A DNA stretch of 64,000 bases, from the NCBI GenBank assembly GCA_018907035.1, contig JACCIC010000093.1, positions 1,988,001 to 2,052,000 on the forward strand. The letters are read 5' to 3'. Shown here piece by piece: positions 9,830 through 43,880 of this stretch. The position numbers and the translations under genes were made by a program. This DNA is from Sycobia sp. Sy_11. Its lineage: Eukaryota > Arthropoda > Insecta > Hymenoptera > Epichrysomallidae. Below the pieces are notes generated by a model, which was not told where the DNA came from, ran no database searches, and worked only from the letters and a program-made list of their open reading frames with translations. Numbering within the stretch: position 1 is the stretch's first letter; each line of letters begins with the position of its first letter.

Positions 9830-10220
9830 TGAAATGAGGGGTAGAGAGAAGAAATCCAAATTCCGCTCGCTTTACATGAGAAAAGCTTATAAAAAATTAG
9901 CCGGAAATGGTAGTTCAGATTTGTCTGGTAGACATCGATATCTTGGAAATCCCCCAATGTTTCTGCGTGCAACAGAGAGAGAGAGAGAGAGAGAGAGCAA
10001 AAGCCAAAGCGAGTAAGGAGAAGAAACAAAGCAAAAGTAGGGAAGTAGGGATTTAACTTTCCCCTCTATTCACGCTTACTGCATAGCCCCACTCTCCCCT
10101 TTTGAATGAGCAACCTCACAGGGTGTCGCCGCCTTGCGGCCAATTATATCCCATAGTCCTGCCGTGTAATTTGACAGAATTTTAGCTGAGTTTCTACTTC
10201 TTTCTACCTGTTTCTACTCT
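9830..10220 (+). repeat. Interspersed repeat D, copy 2, with an internal insertion
   Basis: The plus strand carries CTTTACATGAGAAAAG and TATAAAAAATTA near 9870-9900 and GAGCAACCTCACAGGGTGTC near 10107. These blocks are about 40 bp apart in copy 1, but roughly 200 bp here. The extra sequence includes a (GA)n run at about 9975-9997. The tail TCTACTTCTTTCTACC, written twice with variation, matches the end of copy 1. Confidence 0.65.
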
Positions 10221-10533
10221 CCATAACTGTTAAAAACAAAATATAATTTTAAGTTAGATAGGTTAGGATTACGTACAAAATAATTGATGCGTTTATGTGG
10301 AGATTTTTGATCAATATGTTCTTTTCAAATTTTATTTAATTTTTACAACTAATAAAGTTTTAAATGATATATTTGTGTAATAAAATAGTTTCATTTTCTA
10401 GCTCAATCTTTAAAATAGTTTAAATACGATGTATTTCATATAAATATTTATGATCTTTTTTTAAGTAATAATAAATACATACATATATATATTTATATAT
10501 ATATAGATTAATTACATTTAACAAACTTTAAAA

Positions 10534-12441
10534 ATGCCTATTGCTGATAAAAGAAAGGGTGACGATATTTTGTCGCTAGTTCCAGCGTCTAAAAAAACAA
10601 AAAATGAAGTAGTATTTAGTAGCAGAGAAAAAGCAGTAGTTCAAAGTGTAACTATAATTGCTGTACTTTTTTTGTATAAATTTCTTTCACTTTATACTTT
10701 AATGTCATTTTAGGGACCACCAAGAACATCATCTTTGTCTTCTCCAATAATGCTGTTAGAAGGGCATCAAGGAGATATATTTTCTATAGAATTTCATCCA
10801 GAAGGACAGTATCTTGCATCAACAGGATTCGATAGACAAATTTGTAGGTTCTATCAATACTTAATAATTTGCTATAATATTGCATTTTATGGGTACAACA
10901 AATTTAATTATTGTATTAAAATATTTTTAAAATACAATAACATGAAGAATCTTAAGAAAAATTATATTATGATAAGTTGCTTTTATACATGGACTGAATT
11001 ATGTAGTATATTATATACATTAAGTACAATGAAAACATAATACTACAATAAAAAAAATGTAATTGTTTTTTATTTATTTTGTTTCTAGTTATTTGGAATG
11101 TTTATGGTGATTGTGAGAATATTTCCGTGATGAGTGGTCATAGTGGTGCTGTTATGGAATTACACTTCAGTCCTGATGGAAATCATTTATATACAGCAAG
11201 TACAGATATGACATTGGGTTTGTGGGATTTAATAGCAGGGACTAGAATAAAAAAATTGAAGGGTCATACTTCCTTTGTCAATTCTGTCAACGGAGCTCGA
11301 AGAGGTTTAGCACAGCTTTGCTCAGGTAGTGATGACAGTACCATTAGAATTTGGGATCCAAGAAAAAAGGGACAAAGTTATACTTTAAATAATACTTATC
11401 AAGTAATAATTTTTTTATGCGCATATTAAAAGAAATATGTTATTATCACTTATCACTAATTAAAGTAATTTAATTTAAAATTAATAAATATTTTTTTATT
11501 GGTCTTACAGTCCAATCAATTGATTGGATTGTAAGACCAATAAAAATATATTTATTAATTTGTATATGGGCAGTCGACATAAGTACAATTAAATTATTTT
11601 AATTTAATTTTAGGTAACTGCGGTGACTTTTAATGACACAGCTGAGCAAGTTATCAGTGCTGGAATTGATAATGATATAAAAGTTTGGGATTTAAGAAAA
11701 AACGCAATTTTATATAAAATGAAAGGTCATACTGATACAGTTACTGGATTAGCTCTTAGTCCTGATGGTTCCTATATTCTTTCAAATGCAATGGATAATT
11801 CTTTACGAATTTGGGATATTCGACCATTTGCACCTTATGAAAGATGTGTTAAAATTTTATCGGGTCATCAACACAATTTTGAGAAAAATTTACTAAGATG
11901 CGCTTGGTCTTCTGATGGTAGTAAAGTATCAGCAGGATCTTCTGATAGATATCATTATATCTGGGATACAACTAGTCGACGAATTTTGTATAAACTACCT
12001 GGTCACAATGGTTCTGTGAATGACATGGATTTTCATCCAAAAGAATTAATTGGTAAATCAAAATTTATACAAAATTTGTATCTTAACTTAATGTTTTGAA
12101 ATAAGTCTGTAAGTGATACTTTTACTTGGATAAAATTAAACTTTTATATGAATTTCCTTATATATTTATGAAAATTTTAATTTATAAATTAATTATTTTT
12201 TAAAGCTATAATTATTTACAAAAATTAAATCTTATCAAAAGTAAATATATTAAAAAATTAATTGTTTTATTTATCAGTTTCATTATTTTAAAATTGTTAT
12301 TTGATTAAAGAATTTGAATAATTTATGTTTATATATAAATATATATTCAAAATTATAATTAATCAGAGTTATTTTTTTTGTTTTTTAGTATGTTCTGGTT
12401 CAAGTGATAAACAAATCTATTTAGGAGAAATAGATACTTAG
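10534..12441 (+). CDS. SNRNP40: U5 small nuclear ribonucleoprotein 40 kDa protein (WD40 splicing factor)
   Basis: Exons join as 10534-10647, 10714-10843, 11089-11402, 11614-12052 and 12389-12441, giving 1050 nt and 349 residues. All introns are GT-AG and every phase agrees. The protein starts MPIADKRKGDD, with a short basic tail, then GPPRTSSL and IMLLEGHQGD, and continues as seven WD40 repeats ending near IWNV, LWD, IWD, VWD, IWD, IWD and YLGEID. Stretches such as WNVYGDC, SGHSGAVMELH, KGHTSFVNS, NDIKVWDLR, HNFEKNLLRC and TTSRRILYKLPGH are nearly identical to human SNRNP40, which is about the same length. The family protein is a nuclear component of the U5 snRNP and tri-snRNP, contacting PRPF8 and BRR2. 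Exon 1 is short and is chosen because its splice phase and KRKG motif fit the family. The gene is convergent with DLAT. Confidence 0.95.
11479..11562. repeat. Near-perfect 84-bp palindrome in SNRNP40 intron 3 (family C)
   Basis: The left half, ending TTGGTCTTACAGTCCAATCA, is followed at once by its reverse complement TGATTGGATTGTAAGACCAA, centred at 11520/11521. The arms run about 40 bp with one or two mismatches and no loop. The outer arm TGTAAGACC-ATAAAAATAT-TTATTAATTT is shared with 5188-5227 and 33702-33801. It lies between donor 11403 and acceptor 11614, and its left arm contains a decoy TTACAG acceptor-like word. Confidence 0.9.
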
Positions 12442-12541
12442 TTTTCAATATAAGTTTTAAGGGGTTAATTTCTGTTGCAGAAAATAACTATTTTATGTAC
12501 ATCACATTGAAGTAAAATATGTATTTATATGAAGTGAGAAA

Positions 12542-12547
12542 AATAAA
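12542..12547 (+). terminator. Candidate poly(A) signal for SNRNP40
   Basis: An AATAAA lies 101 nt after the stop codon, the first canonical hexamer downstream. Confidence 0.5.
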
Positions 12548-12969
12548 ATACCAATATTTGAGACGTAATATAATATAATTTATTAAATAAATTGTACATG
12601 TACATATTTACCAACTAGAAACAGGTAGTTATACGTCTTTTTAATCATCACCTGTTAAGATTTCCAATGATTTGAACATATTTGGGTAGTATCATTTATG
12701 TCCTTATAAAGGTACTCCTTGAATTCAATTATTTATTTATTTATTTACAATAGCTTTACACAAAGTGCCAATATTTAATAATAGAACTTTTTATGTTATC
12801 ACTGGTTTAAGAGTATTTATTTCTGTTTTAATTTCTGGTGTTTTCGATTATAATAAGAAATAAAGAATACTCCAACCAGATCCTCAATATATATTAAATG
12901 GCACTTTGGACTTCACTAATATCCTTATTTGATGTAACAAAAAGATCTAAAAAGTCAAAAAATAATAAT

Positions 12970-12975
12970 TTTATT
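12970..12975 (-). terminator. Candidate poly(A) signal for DLAT
   Basis: TTTATT on the plus strand gives AATAAA on the minus strand, about 60 nt past the DLAT stop. Confidence 0.45.
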
Positions 12976-13035
12976 TAATAGTACTGTACTTATTGTAAGT
13001 GTATGTATATACATATATGTATATATATATTTTTA

Positions 13036-15880
13036 CTAAAGAAGCATAGTTGTTGGATTTTCCATAAAACTCTTAAAAGCAGTTAGCCATTGTGCTCCAA
13101 CAGCTCCATCAACTGTACGATGATCACAGCTAGCAGTTACAGTTAAGTATTCAGCAGTAGTGAAACTAAAATATAAGTAGAAAATTTATTTTAGCTCACT
13201 AAACAAGCAATTTTGGAAAAAATGAAGATACAAAATTTACCCTTTCTCATTATCAGCTGGTATTAACCGTTTTTCTGTTGTTCCAATCGCAAGAATAATC
13301 GACTGTGGTGGATTTATAATGGCTGCAAAATTTTTTATTCCAAACATACCAAGATTTGAAATTGTAATAGTTCCTCCTTGAAATTCTGCAGGTTGCAGTT
13401 TACCCTCTCTAGCTCTTGCAGCTAGTGCTTTAACCTCTTGACTAATTTGAGCTAACCCTTTAATATCTGCTCCAAAAACAATTGGTGTAAGAAGCCCATT
13501 ATCAGTACTAACTGCTACACTAACATCAACGTGATCATATCTTGAAATCAAATATATCATAAATAAATCATAACCATAATATTTATATTAATTAATTACA
13601 TAATTAATATTATTAATTATACTTTTTAAAAATTCGTTACTCCTATATAATTAAACTTACTGTCGAATTTTGTCTCCCAACCAAGCACTATTTCCTTCAG
13701 GTACTTTTTTACAAGCCATTGCCATACCCTTGATAATTAAATCATTAACACTAAGCTTGACCTTTTCTTTTTCTAAAATTTTATTAAACTGCGTCCTCAT
13801 AGCTAATGCTTCATTCATTTTTACTTCAATGGTTAAATAATAGTGAGGTATTGTCTGTTTACTCTCTAATAAACGCTTAGCAATAACGCCTCGAACGTTT
13901 GAAATAGGAATATCTTTTCCACCACCTGTAGTAATAGGTGCAGGTGGAGTTAGAGTTGAAGTTGCTGCTGACACTGCAGCCATAGGTGCTGCTCCTCTTA
14001 CAGCAGTTGTTGACGCACCACTTAAATCTTTTGACGTTATTGAACCATACAACCCAGTGCCTTTTAATCCCTATAACAATAAATATTTTTTAAATTTAAC
14101 AATACAGCTAAACTATACATTGAACTCACCTGTAAACTTAGGCCTTTTTCGGCAGCAAGCCTTCTAGCTAGTGGACTAGCAAAAATTCTTTCACCAGTTG
14201 ATGTTGGAAGTTGAGCAGATGGAGCTGCATGAGAACTGGGAGGTGGTTGAGCAGCTGCTATTGGTGTTGGTGATGGTGGTGTAGGTGCTGAAACTGGAGA
14301 TGTTGGAGGCGATGCTGCCAAAGATCCATCATCTTTAAAATCTTTAAAAGCAGCAACACTTGCCTCATCTTCAACAATGATACACACCAACTGACCAATA
14401 GCTACATTTTTGGTGCCAGCAGGTACAACAATTTTTGCTAGGAAACCCTCCTCTGGTGTCTCGAAACCCATCGTTGCTTTATCGGTTTCAATTTCTGCCA
14501 GTAGATCTCCTTCATTTAGCTTATCTCCTGTTATTTAACATATTTAAGTTCAAGTTTATAAAAACTGACTTGAAATATTTTATGTTTGACAGTAACAGTA
14601 TGATATAAGATTTAAAATGATATTAGATTTTGAAAAAAATACAATGCCTTCTTTTTTATGCCATGATACAATAGTTCCTGTTTCCATAGTAGGCGATAAA
14701 GCTGGTAATGGGACTTTTATATGACCTGGATAATTTGCATAATTTCGTAAATTTTTTTGCCATGGTTGTATTATTGACCTTTCACTTTTATGAAGAAATA
14801 GCCTAAAAATGAATAAAAAATAATACTTTCCATATACTTAATATAATTCCATACTCTTTATACATTAATTTTAAATCATTTGTATTTAACAAATTAATTA
14901 CTATATACACTATAAGATTATTGCTTCATAAACGTTATATACTTCTATTGGTTTGATTATATAATTTTATTTTTAAAGTATATTATTCATGTTTCTTTTC
15001 TATTGGAAGATAATTTTTAATTTTTATAAATATCTTACATTAAATTTTTTAGTTATTAAAATTAAATTTTCAGATTATTAAAATAATAAATATCACTCAA
15101 TATTCTAAAAATAACAATAGAAAATATTTCTAAGATATTCTTAGTTTACTTATCATTTGGGCAAGATGAATACAAATATTTTTTAAAATTACCTCAAGAA
15201 CTTTTATTTATCAACTTAAAATTTAGGATTTTAGGAGTCATTTTTTATTTAACTTAAATTATAAAAATTATTATTAAAAATGATTTAAAAAATTATACCA
15301 TTTTAATAAATTAAGTCTTAAGAATAAATTATACACACACACACACACACACACACATATATGATTTTATTATAAGTTTAAAGTAATTTATTATAAATGT
15401 TTTTTTTAATACAATACAATTTTGATTAAAAAATATTAAGCAAATAAATTTGGATAATGAGCAAATTTTATTTATTTTTTTTTAATTTTAAGATAATTAA
15501 ATTTGATTTAATATTGTGAATAGATATTTATTGAAAACATTGATATACACAAAGAAACTTTAATTACTCTGAGAATTAAGAATGATTCGTGCATGCTTTT
15601 TTAATGAAATATTCATTAGTTAAAATCAATTAAGACTATTACTTTCAAATAGTGAATTAATTTTAAAAGACCTTGAGTAATTCTAACCTCTCTACTTTTT
15701 TCGTTTTATCAATTATAAATCTAAAAAAGAAAAGGGCTTGAAATATAGTTTTTACCTGTATTGGTGTTTTCTGTGAAGACATTGGGTACCGAGGCATCGA
15801 ACTATGTTACTCCTTACGGTGGTACGGAATGTCGTCTTGGCTAATTCTCGGCGCAGGTTATTCGTCGTCGTCCGCAGCAT
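13036..15880 (-). CDS. DLAT: Dihydrolipoyllysine acetyltransferase, E2 of the pyruvate dehydrogenase complex, mitochondrial
   Basis: Minus-strand exons, in order: 15880-15756, 14802-14648, 14527-14130, 14070-13661, 13540-13241 and 13165-13036. They sum to 1518 nt and 505 residues, all phases agreeing. The N-terminus ([15 protein letters not shown]) is Arg-rich with few acids, as in a mitochondrial targeting peptide. A lipoyl domain spans about 70-145, starting [10 protein letters not shown], with the lipoyl Lys at 110 in [11 protein letters not shown] Pro/Ala-rich linker follows, then the peripheral subunit-binding domain at about 207-243 ([17 protein letters not shown]). The catalytic domain ends with DHRTVDGA (His478, Asp482) and TMLL. 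The enzyme transfers acetyl groups to CoA in the matrix. Only one lipoyl domain is present, against two in mammals. Intron 2 begins with GC rather than GT. The last exon, with the catalytic His, is too short to stand out as an open frame. Confidence 0.95.
14646..14648 (-). other. Non-canonical GC donor of DLAT intron 2
   Basis: The minus-strand junction reads AGAAG then GCATTG. Joining after the G at 14648 to the acceptor CAG before 14527 gives [11 protein letters not shown], the expected lipoyl-domain sequence. The nearby GT, 6 nt further on, would give a frameshift and early stop with this acceptor. Confidence 0.85.
14803..15755 (-). other. DLAT intron 1
   Basis: The intron is AT-rich, with a short (CA)n run at about 15332-15357. 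No other gene is seen inside it. Confidence 0.8.
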
Positions 15881-16646
15881 GTTGTCGTTCTCGGATATAT
15901 CGATCAATTATTGTTCACGTCGAGAGCTCGATCCTCTTGTTCACGATGACGACGTTTAAAAAGATCCTTTGACATCTACTCGTTAAATTTACTTTTTTTT
16001 AACCGCACACACATGTGTCCTGGGTACACGAGTACCAGTCGTTAGATCAATTTAGAGGTCGTCTGCAAGGTCACGTGGTTGACGTCGCCGTGCCCCGACA
16101 ATTTTTATTCACGTTGCTGCTGCTCTATGGATACTCCCCTTCCACTATATCCGCGCTACTTAATGTTTTATGTGTAGTTTTTTGGAAGCTGAAGCATTCG
16201 TATTACATGTACAAACAACAGATAATGGATGATTTTATAATAGTTAAATTTTTAGATTGATCTCCTTAATTCTATTCCAAGGTAACGAATTTCTTATTTA
16301 AAAGTCTGAATCATATAATTATCTCAAGTTTACTTTATATATGTTTTATAATGATATATAATCATTATAAAATGCCAACAAAAGTATTACGCTATCAGAA
16401 TTAATTTTGCGTTTTTTAAGATTATAATATTTACAGTTCGAAGTTCATAACACTTGAAAAATATAATAATTTTAACATTATATTGCATTACAAAATGTTT
16501 ATTTCGTATACTGACGTTCTTTATAATTTTGTTATACAGAACGTTCTATAATGAACCGATACATAATTTAATTAATTTTCAAATTAGTATAAGAAGTTTT
16601 AACTAACATGTTATTTTATGCATAATTTTCTATACATACCGTTCTG

Positions 16647-16648
<2 letters not shown>

Positions 16649-16700
<52 letters not shown>
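16649..16700. repeat. (TA)n microsatellite
   Basis: An uninterrupted TA run of about 52 bp lies between the arms of a short inverted repeat. Confidence 0.95.
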
Positions 16701-16705
<5 letters not shown>

Positions 16706-16778
16706 ATGTATTGTATTTAATTATATAGAACGGTATTTTAACTATATAAAACTATAAATTGTACAGAAATGAATGTTT

Positions 16779-16781
<3 letters not shown>

Positions 16782-16839
<58 letters not shown>
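16782..16839. repeat. (TA)n microsatellite
   Basis: This is an uninterrupted TA run of about 58 bp. Confidence 0.95.
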
Positions 16840-16842
<3 letters not shown>

Positions 16843-17361
16843 ATACACTATCTTATATAATAGTTTATCCGCGGCGTTAAATAATTTGACTGAATATTTC
16901 AAAGTTTAATAAAAGTTCATAATTAAATATAAGCAATAATTTTACAATTGCACCTTCAAATTCTTCGAGTATTATGTTTATGTAAATGATCTAGTGTTTT
17001 TTATAGAAATTAAGAAAAAATTATTTACACCTAACTTACTTGATTAAAATATAATCACGATATATATGGAAATCGAGATGTGAATTCTATTATGAACCAC
17101 ATGATATAGGTTTAACTACAACATAAAATCTATAAAACGTTTTATCTGGAAATATTCGGCTCACATTAGATTTTTTGAATAACCTATTTGATTTCACATA
17201 TAACATATATATATGAAAAATGATACGAACTTTGCAAGGTCAACCGATTATATAGAAATCTGATAGGAATAAAATTAAAAAAAAAAAAAACAAAATGTAA
17301 GCGGCAAGTTTAATTTAAATTTTTTTTTCACGAATAAAGTAAACTCCTGGAAAGGTTAAAA

Positions 17362-19740
17362 ATGGCTAATAAAACTCCTAAAAAAGTAAAAAATAGTTCA
17401 ATGATTCACGAGGAAACAATTCGAACAGGAGAAGGAATATTTCATTTTTCAAATGGTGATTTCTACAGAGGTGGATACATAATTCTAAATAACAATATTT
17501 ATCGACATGGTAAGTAAGACATATTCTTATCATGAATTCGTATGATTTGTTATAAAAATTGAGATTTATGAAAAACGAATCCAAAACTGTCGGTGAAATT
17601 AGCATACGGTTGAATTCCAACTCAACTTATATTAAAAAATTGCTGCCGAATTTTCCATAACTTTTAAATTTAATGATATATATTAACGAGTACAAATATT
17701 TTATTATGGATTAAATTTTTTACTAAATATTCATAATTCGGACGTTGTTTATTTTTTTTTTTTTATTAAATCCAGTATTCTACTTAATTTTAAGAAATAA
17801 TTATTATCAAAGCCCAAAATTTTTTGTAATAATACTGAACGAAATACAATTTCGATTTTATATAACAAACACGTCACTTATAAGCAATATTAAAAAGTAT
17901 CACTTATATTAATTATATATAAAATTTAATTACAATTAAAATACACGATCATCAATATCATATACAATACATAATTGCATAATGGATACAGCAATTCAAA
18001 CGGTCAAATCGTAAATTTAATAGTATGAGTGTTAATTTTATTTGTCTATATAAACTTTAATTTACGACTAGTTGATAAAAATAATAAAACTTGAAGATTC
18101 TATATTATTTTATAAGAATTTTTATATTACTTTATAAGCTATATACAATGTATAAAATTACAGTTTGTAATTGTGTAACCTACTATTTCTTGATGAAATT
18201 TATAATATTTCAATTTAATATATATTATTATCTTTATATATGGACGGCTGTAAGATTATTTAAAAGTCGAAGGAACCGCGCCTTGAACAAACGAGGAGTT
18301 TTCAAAAGTCTGCAATTCTCTAATATATACGATAACTAACTAACTAAGGATAAGTTAATATCATCATATAAATTATGATCCAGGATATGGCGTTTACAAA
18401 ACTAGTGATCAAGATGAATATCGCGCAATATGGGATAAAGATCGCATAATTTCTAATCTTTCTATTGTGTAAGTTATACATTTCTAATGGAACTTATAAA
18501 TTATAACATGCTAATAGCTTTTGGCAGTATGCCATATTAAATCATATTTATATTTTGTATTTAATTTATTTATTTTTGTTTATATTTTACTATGCTTTTT
18601 AGGGATAGAGTATATAGAAATAAATTCTAATTAGAATTTCGTACATTCTTAGTATTATATACAGCATTCATATGTATAATATAATGGAATAATTTTTTAA
18701 TTTCGTTAAAAAATAATGAGATAAACTGTCCACTTATCTAGAGATAAATATAGTAGTACATTCGTAATCAGGGTAAACCGTTTCTATTTTAAGATGAATA
18801 TTATTATATACTGTCCCTTTGCGTGAATGGCTTTTTGCTTGACTCCGGGGATATATTCTAGGTATATGATAAGCAATAAGCAATTGTAGAAACAGAGTAT
18901 ATATATTGTGAACTAATATAGATATTATGTAGATGATAATTTTCAGTGAGCGTTATATGATTAAAAATCTTTCCGTTATACTTGTTATAAAATGAATTCA
19001 TAAATGGTATTAAAATGCCTATTGAAGTTTGCAAGAATGAAAATTTCTATTAAACCATAGTAATTTTATGCTCGTATTAATTTGTATTGTTAAAACTAAT
19101 TTTAATTTAAAAAATTATTCGTGAAGTAAGTATATTTAGTTATTCTTTTTAAGTTAAAATAAGATTTCTTTGCCAAAATGTATATATAGTCAGGTGTATT
19201 AGTCGCTTGAAATGCGAATAATATAGCTTTATTTGTAGGGACTTTATATATTTTTTTATTTTTCTACAACTTTGTAAATTTTACTAATATAAAGTTTATA
19301 CAAGGGGTTATATGTAATTTATATTACAAAAATTAAATTATTAAAATGTTAGGGTTTATTTTATTTTTCAACAAGTAAAATTCAATTAATCTATATAAAA
19401 GGTATGCTAATAAAGCCGAGTACAACGGTGAAATTAATGAGGAGGGAGCAATGACTGGCAGAGGAACTTACATTTTTCCGGATGACACATCCTTCACTGC
19501 TCTGTGGCAGAATAACGAACCAGTTTCAAATTTCCTTTACAAAGATCCATTAGGATACAATTGGTTGGGAGCATTAACATGGGACAAACAGGTGATTATA
19601 CTTTTATAAAATATATGTATTTGATCGTATTTTTACAAGAATATAAACATTTTTTCGATACATAATGTACGCAATAACGATATGCAACGTTGATGCATTT
19701 TCAGGACATCATATTTTCGCCTGAAAATCATATTTTGTAA
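17362..19740 (+). CDS. Small MORN-repeat protein (MORN2/MORN5-like)
   Basis: Exons join as 17362-17509, 18384-18468, 19402-19591 and 19705-19740, giving 459 nt and 152 residues, with GT-AG introns and matching phases. The protein starts MANKTPKKVK. MORN-type segments are visible: TGEGIFHFSNGDFYRGGY at about 22-39, YGVYKTSDQDEYRAIW at about 51-66, and YNGEI...TGRGTYIFPDD...FTALW further on. The C-terminal half resembles the small human proteins MORN2 and MORN5 in motif order and size. MORN repeats bind membranes or proteins; MORN2/5-type proteins are linked to testis and cilia in vertebrates, and that role is not shown here. The last exon adds only 11 residues before TAA. Exons 2 and 4 are too short to appear as open frames alone. 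The gene converges on the SDR gene. Confidence 0.78.
17510..18383 (+). other. Intron 1 of the MORN gene
   Basis: The intron is extremely AT-rich. An 82-residue open frame within it (18091-18339) is built of Tyr, Ile, Phe and Leu codons and looks like a composition artefact. Confidence 0.7.
18469..19401 (+). other. Intron 2 of the MORN gene
   Basis: The intron is AT-rich and I found no gene, hairpin element or microsatellite worth naming. Confidence 0.7.
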
Positions 19741-20192
19741 TATGGACTTTCCGTTTGACACTTATTCATCGAAGAATTAAGTTTCTCCGTGAAATGTAGC
19801 GATGATAGGAGAACATCGTTTTACAGAATTAAATTGGTCGCATTATTCTTCTTCTACAAGTAAAATAGAATAGCATAATGTAAACAACCTTTCTTAAAGT
19901 GCCTGTTTGAAATTAAATTGTAACAGAGGTCGTTAAAAAGTTAAAACAAGATTTTTCGAAGTGTTGCTATAATATCTATTAACGCTAATAATTGTCCTTT
20001 GCAGCCGGTTTGTATAAATACTTATAAATTACTGCTTAAGTCAAAAGTCTGAGAAACTGCATTTGATATATGAAACTATAAAATCTGATTTAAATTAGTT
20101 TACGACTACAACTCTAAAAAATTCATTGTATATATAGATACTAGACAACTTATCGTTGATAATTTTTTTTTTCGTCGTCCAGCGACACTGCA

Positions 20193-20196
<4 letters not shown>

Positions 20197-20244
<48 letters not shown>
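20197..20244. repeat. (TA)n microsatellite
   Basis: This is an uninterrupted TA run of about 48 bp. Confidence 0.95.
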
Positions 20245-20256
<12 letters not shown>

Positions 20257-20513
20257 CAGCATGTAAGTATAATAGTGTAAGTATCTGATAGTATACGTTT
20301 TATGTTTATAAAGGCAAGGCGATGGCACACTTTGGACCCACCCTACTAATAACAAATCTACATTCCTATGTGAAAGTAGAATGCTATATTAGATAATTTG
20401 TGCGAATTGTGATTCCGTTTTATTTATGTGTGTATAAAGTTCATGGTTGGAAGACGGGTGTTGGTTAGCACGAATGATTCGCGAATCCTGGTGTCGTTCG
20501 TTTGCGCAGAAAA

Positions 20514-20516
<3 letters not shown>

Positions 20517-20552
<36 letters not shown>
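20517..20552. repeat. (TA)n microsatellite
   Basis: This is an uninterrupted TA run of about 36 bp downstream of the SDR stop. Confidence 0.95.
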
Positions 20553-20556
<4 letters not shown>

Positions 20557-20658
20557 CAATTGTACATATAGACCGAACTTTCGAAGGAAAAAGAAAAAAA
20601 GAACTCCTAAAATCCTTTTGAACAAAGGTGGATGGGGAAAGAGAGTTCGTGACGTCGA

Positions 20659-43880
<23,222 letters not shown>

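Larger units (their letters stand above)
15881..17361. other. Intergenic region between DLAT and the MORN gene
   Basis: The first 250 bp are less AT-rich and probably include the DLAT promoter and 5'UTR. An 81-residue open frame at 16015-16260 has no recognisable features. Two long (TA)n tracts follow. Around the first, AC-GTTCTGTATTATATA at the left and TATAGAACGGTAT at the right form an inverted pair (16638-16732), so the tract sits inside a weak hairpin. Confidence 0.5.
19741..20658. other. Region between convergent MORN and SDR genes
   Basis: This contains two (TA)n arrays (about 20197-20244 and 20517-20552) and the presumed 3'UTRs of both genes. A TTTATT at 20419-20424 could be the SDR poly(A) signal on the minus strand. 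Open frames here translate as Tyr-Ile repeats and are artefacts. Confidence 0.6.

Noticed and set aside
16015..16260. Possible small gene in front of DLAT (81 residues)
   Set aside because: Nothing protein-like; it overlaps the region expected to be DLAT promoter.
16530..16560. Heat-shock-like or steroid-receptor-like AGAACGTTCT palindrome
   Set aside because: A single 10-bp palindrome in AT-rich DNA is expected by chance; it lacks the extra GAA units.
20095..20355. Open frames translating as long Tyr-Ile repeats, here and at most TA arrays (25046, 28170, 30029, 32386, 45782, 46313, 48098, 50723)
   Set aside because: They are direct read-outs of TA microsatellites, open in several frames and on both strands; no flanking domain or splice signals.
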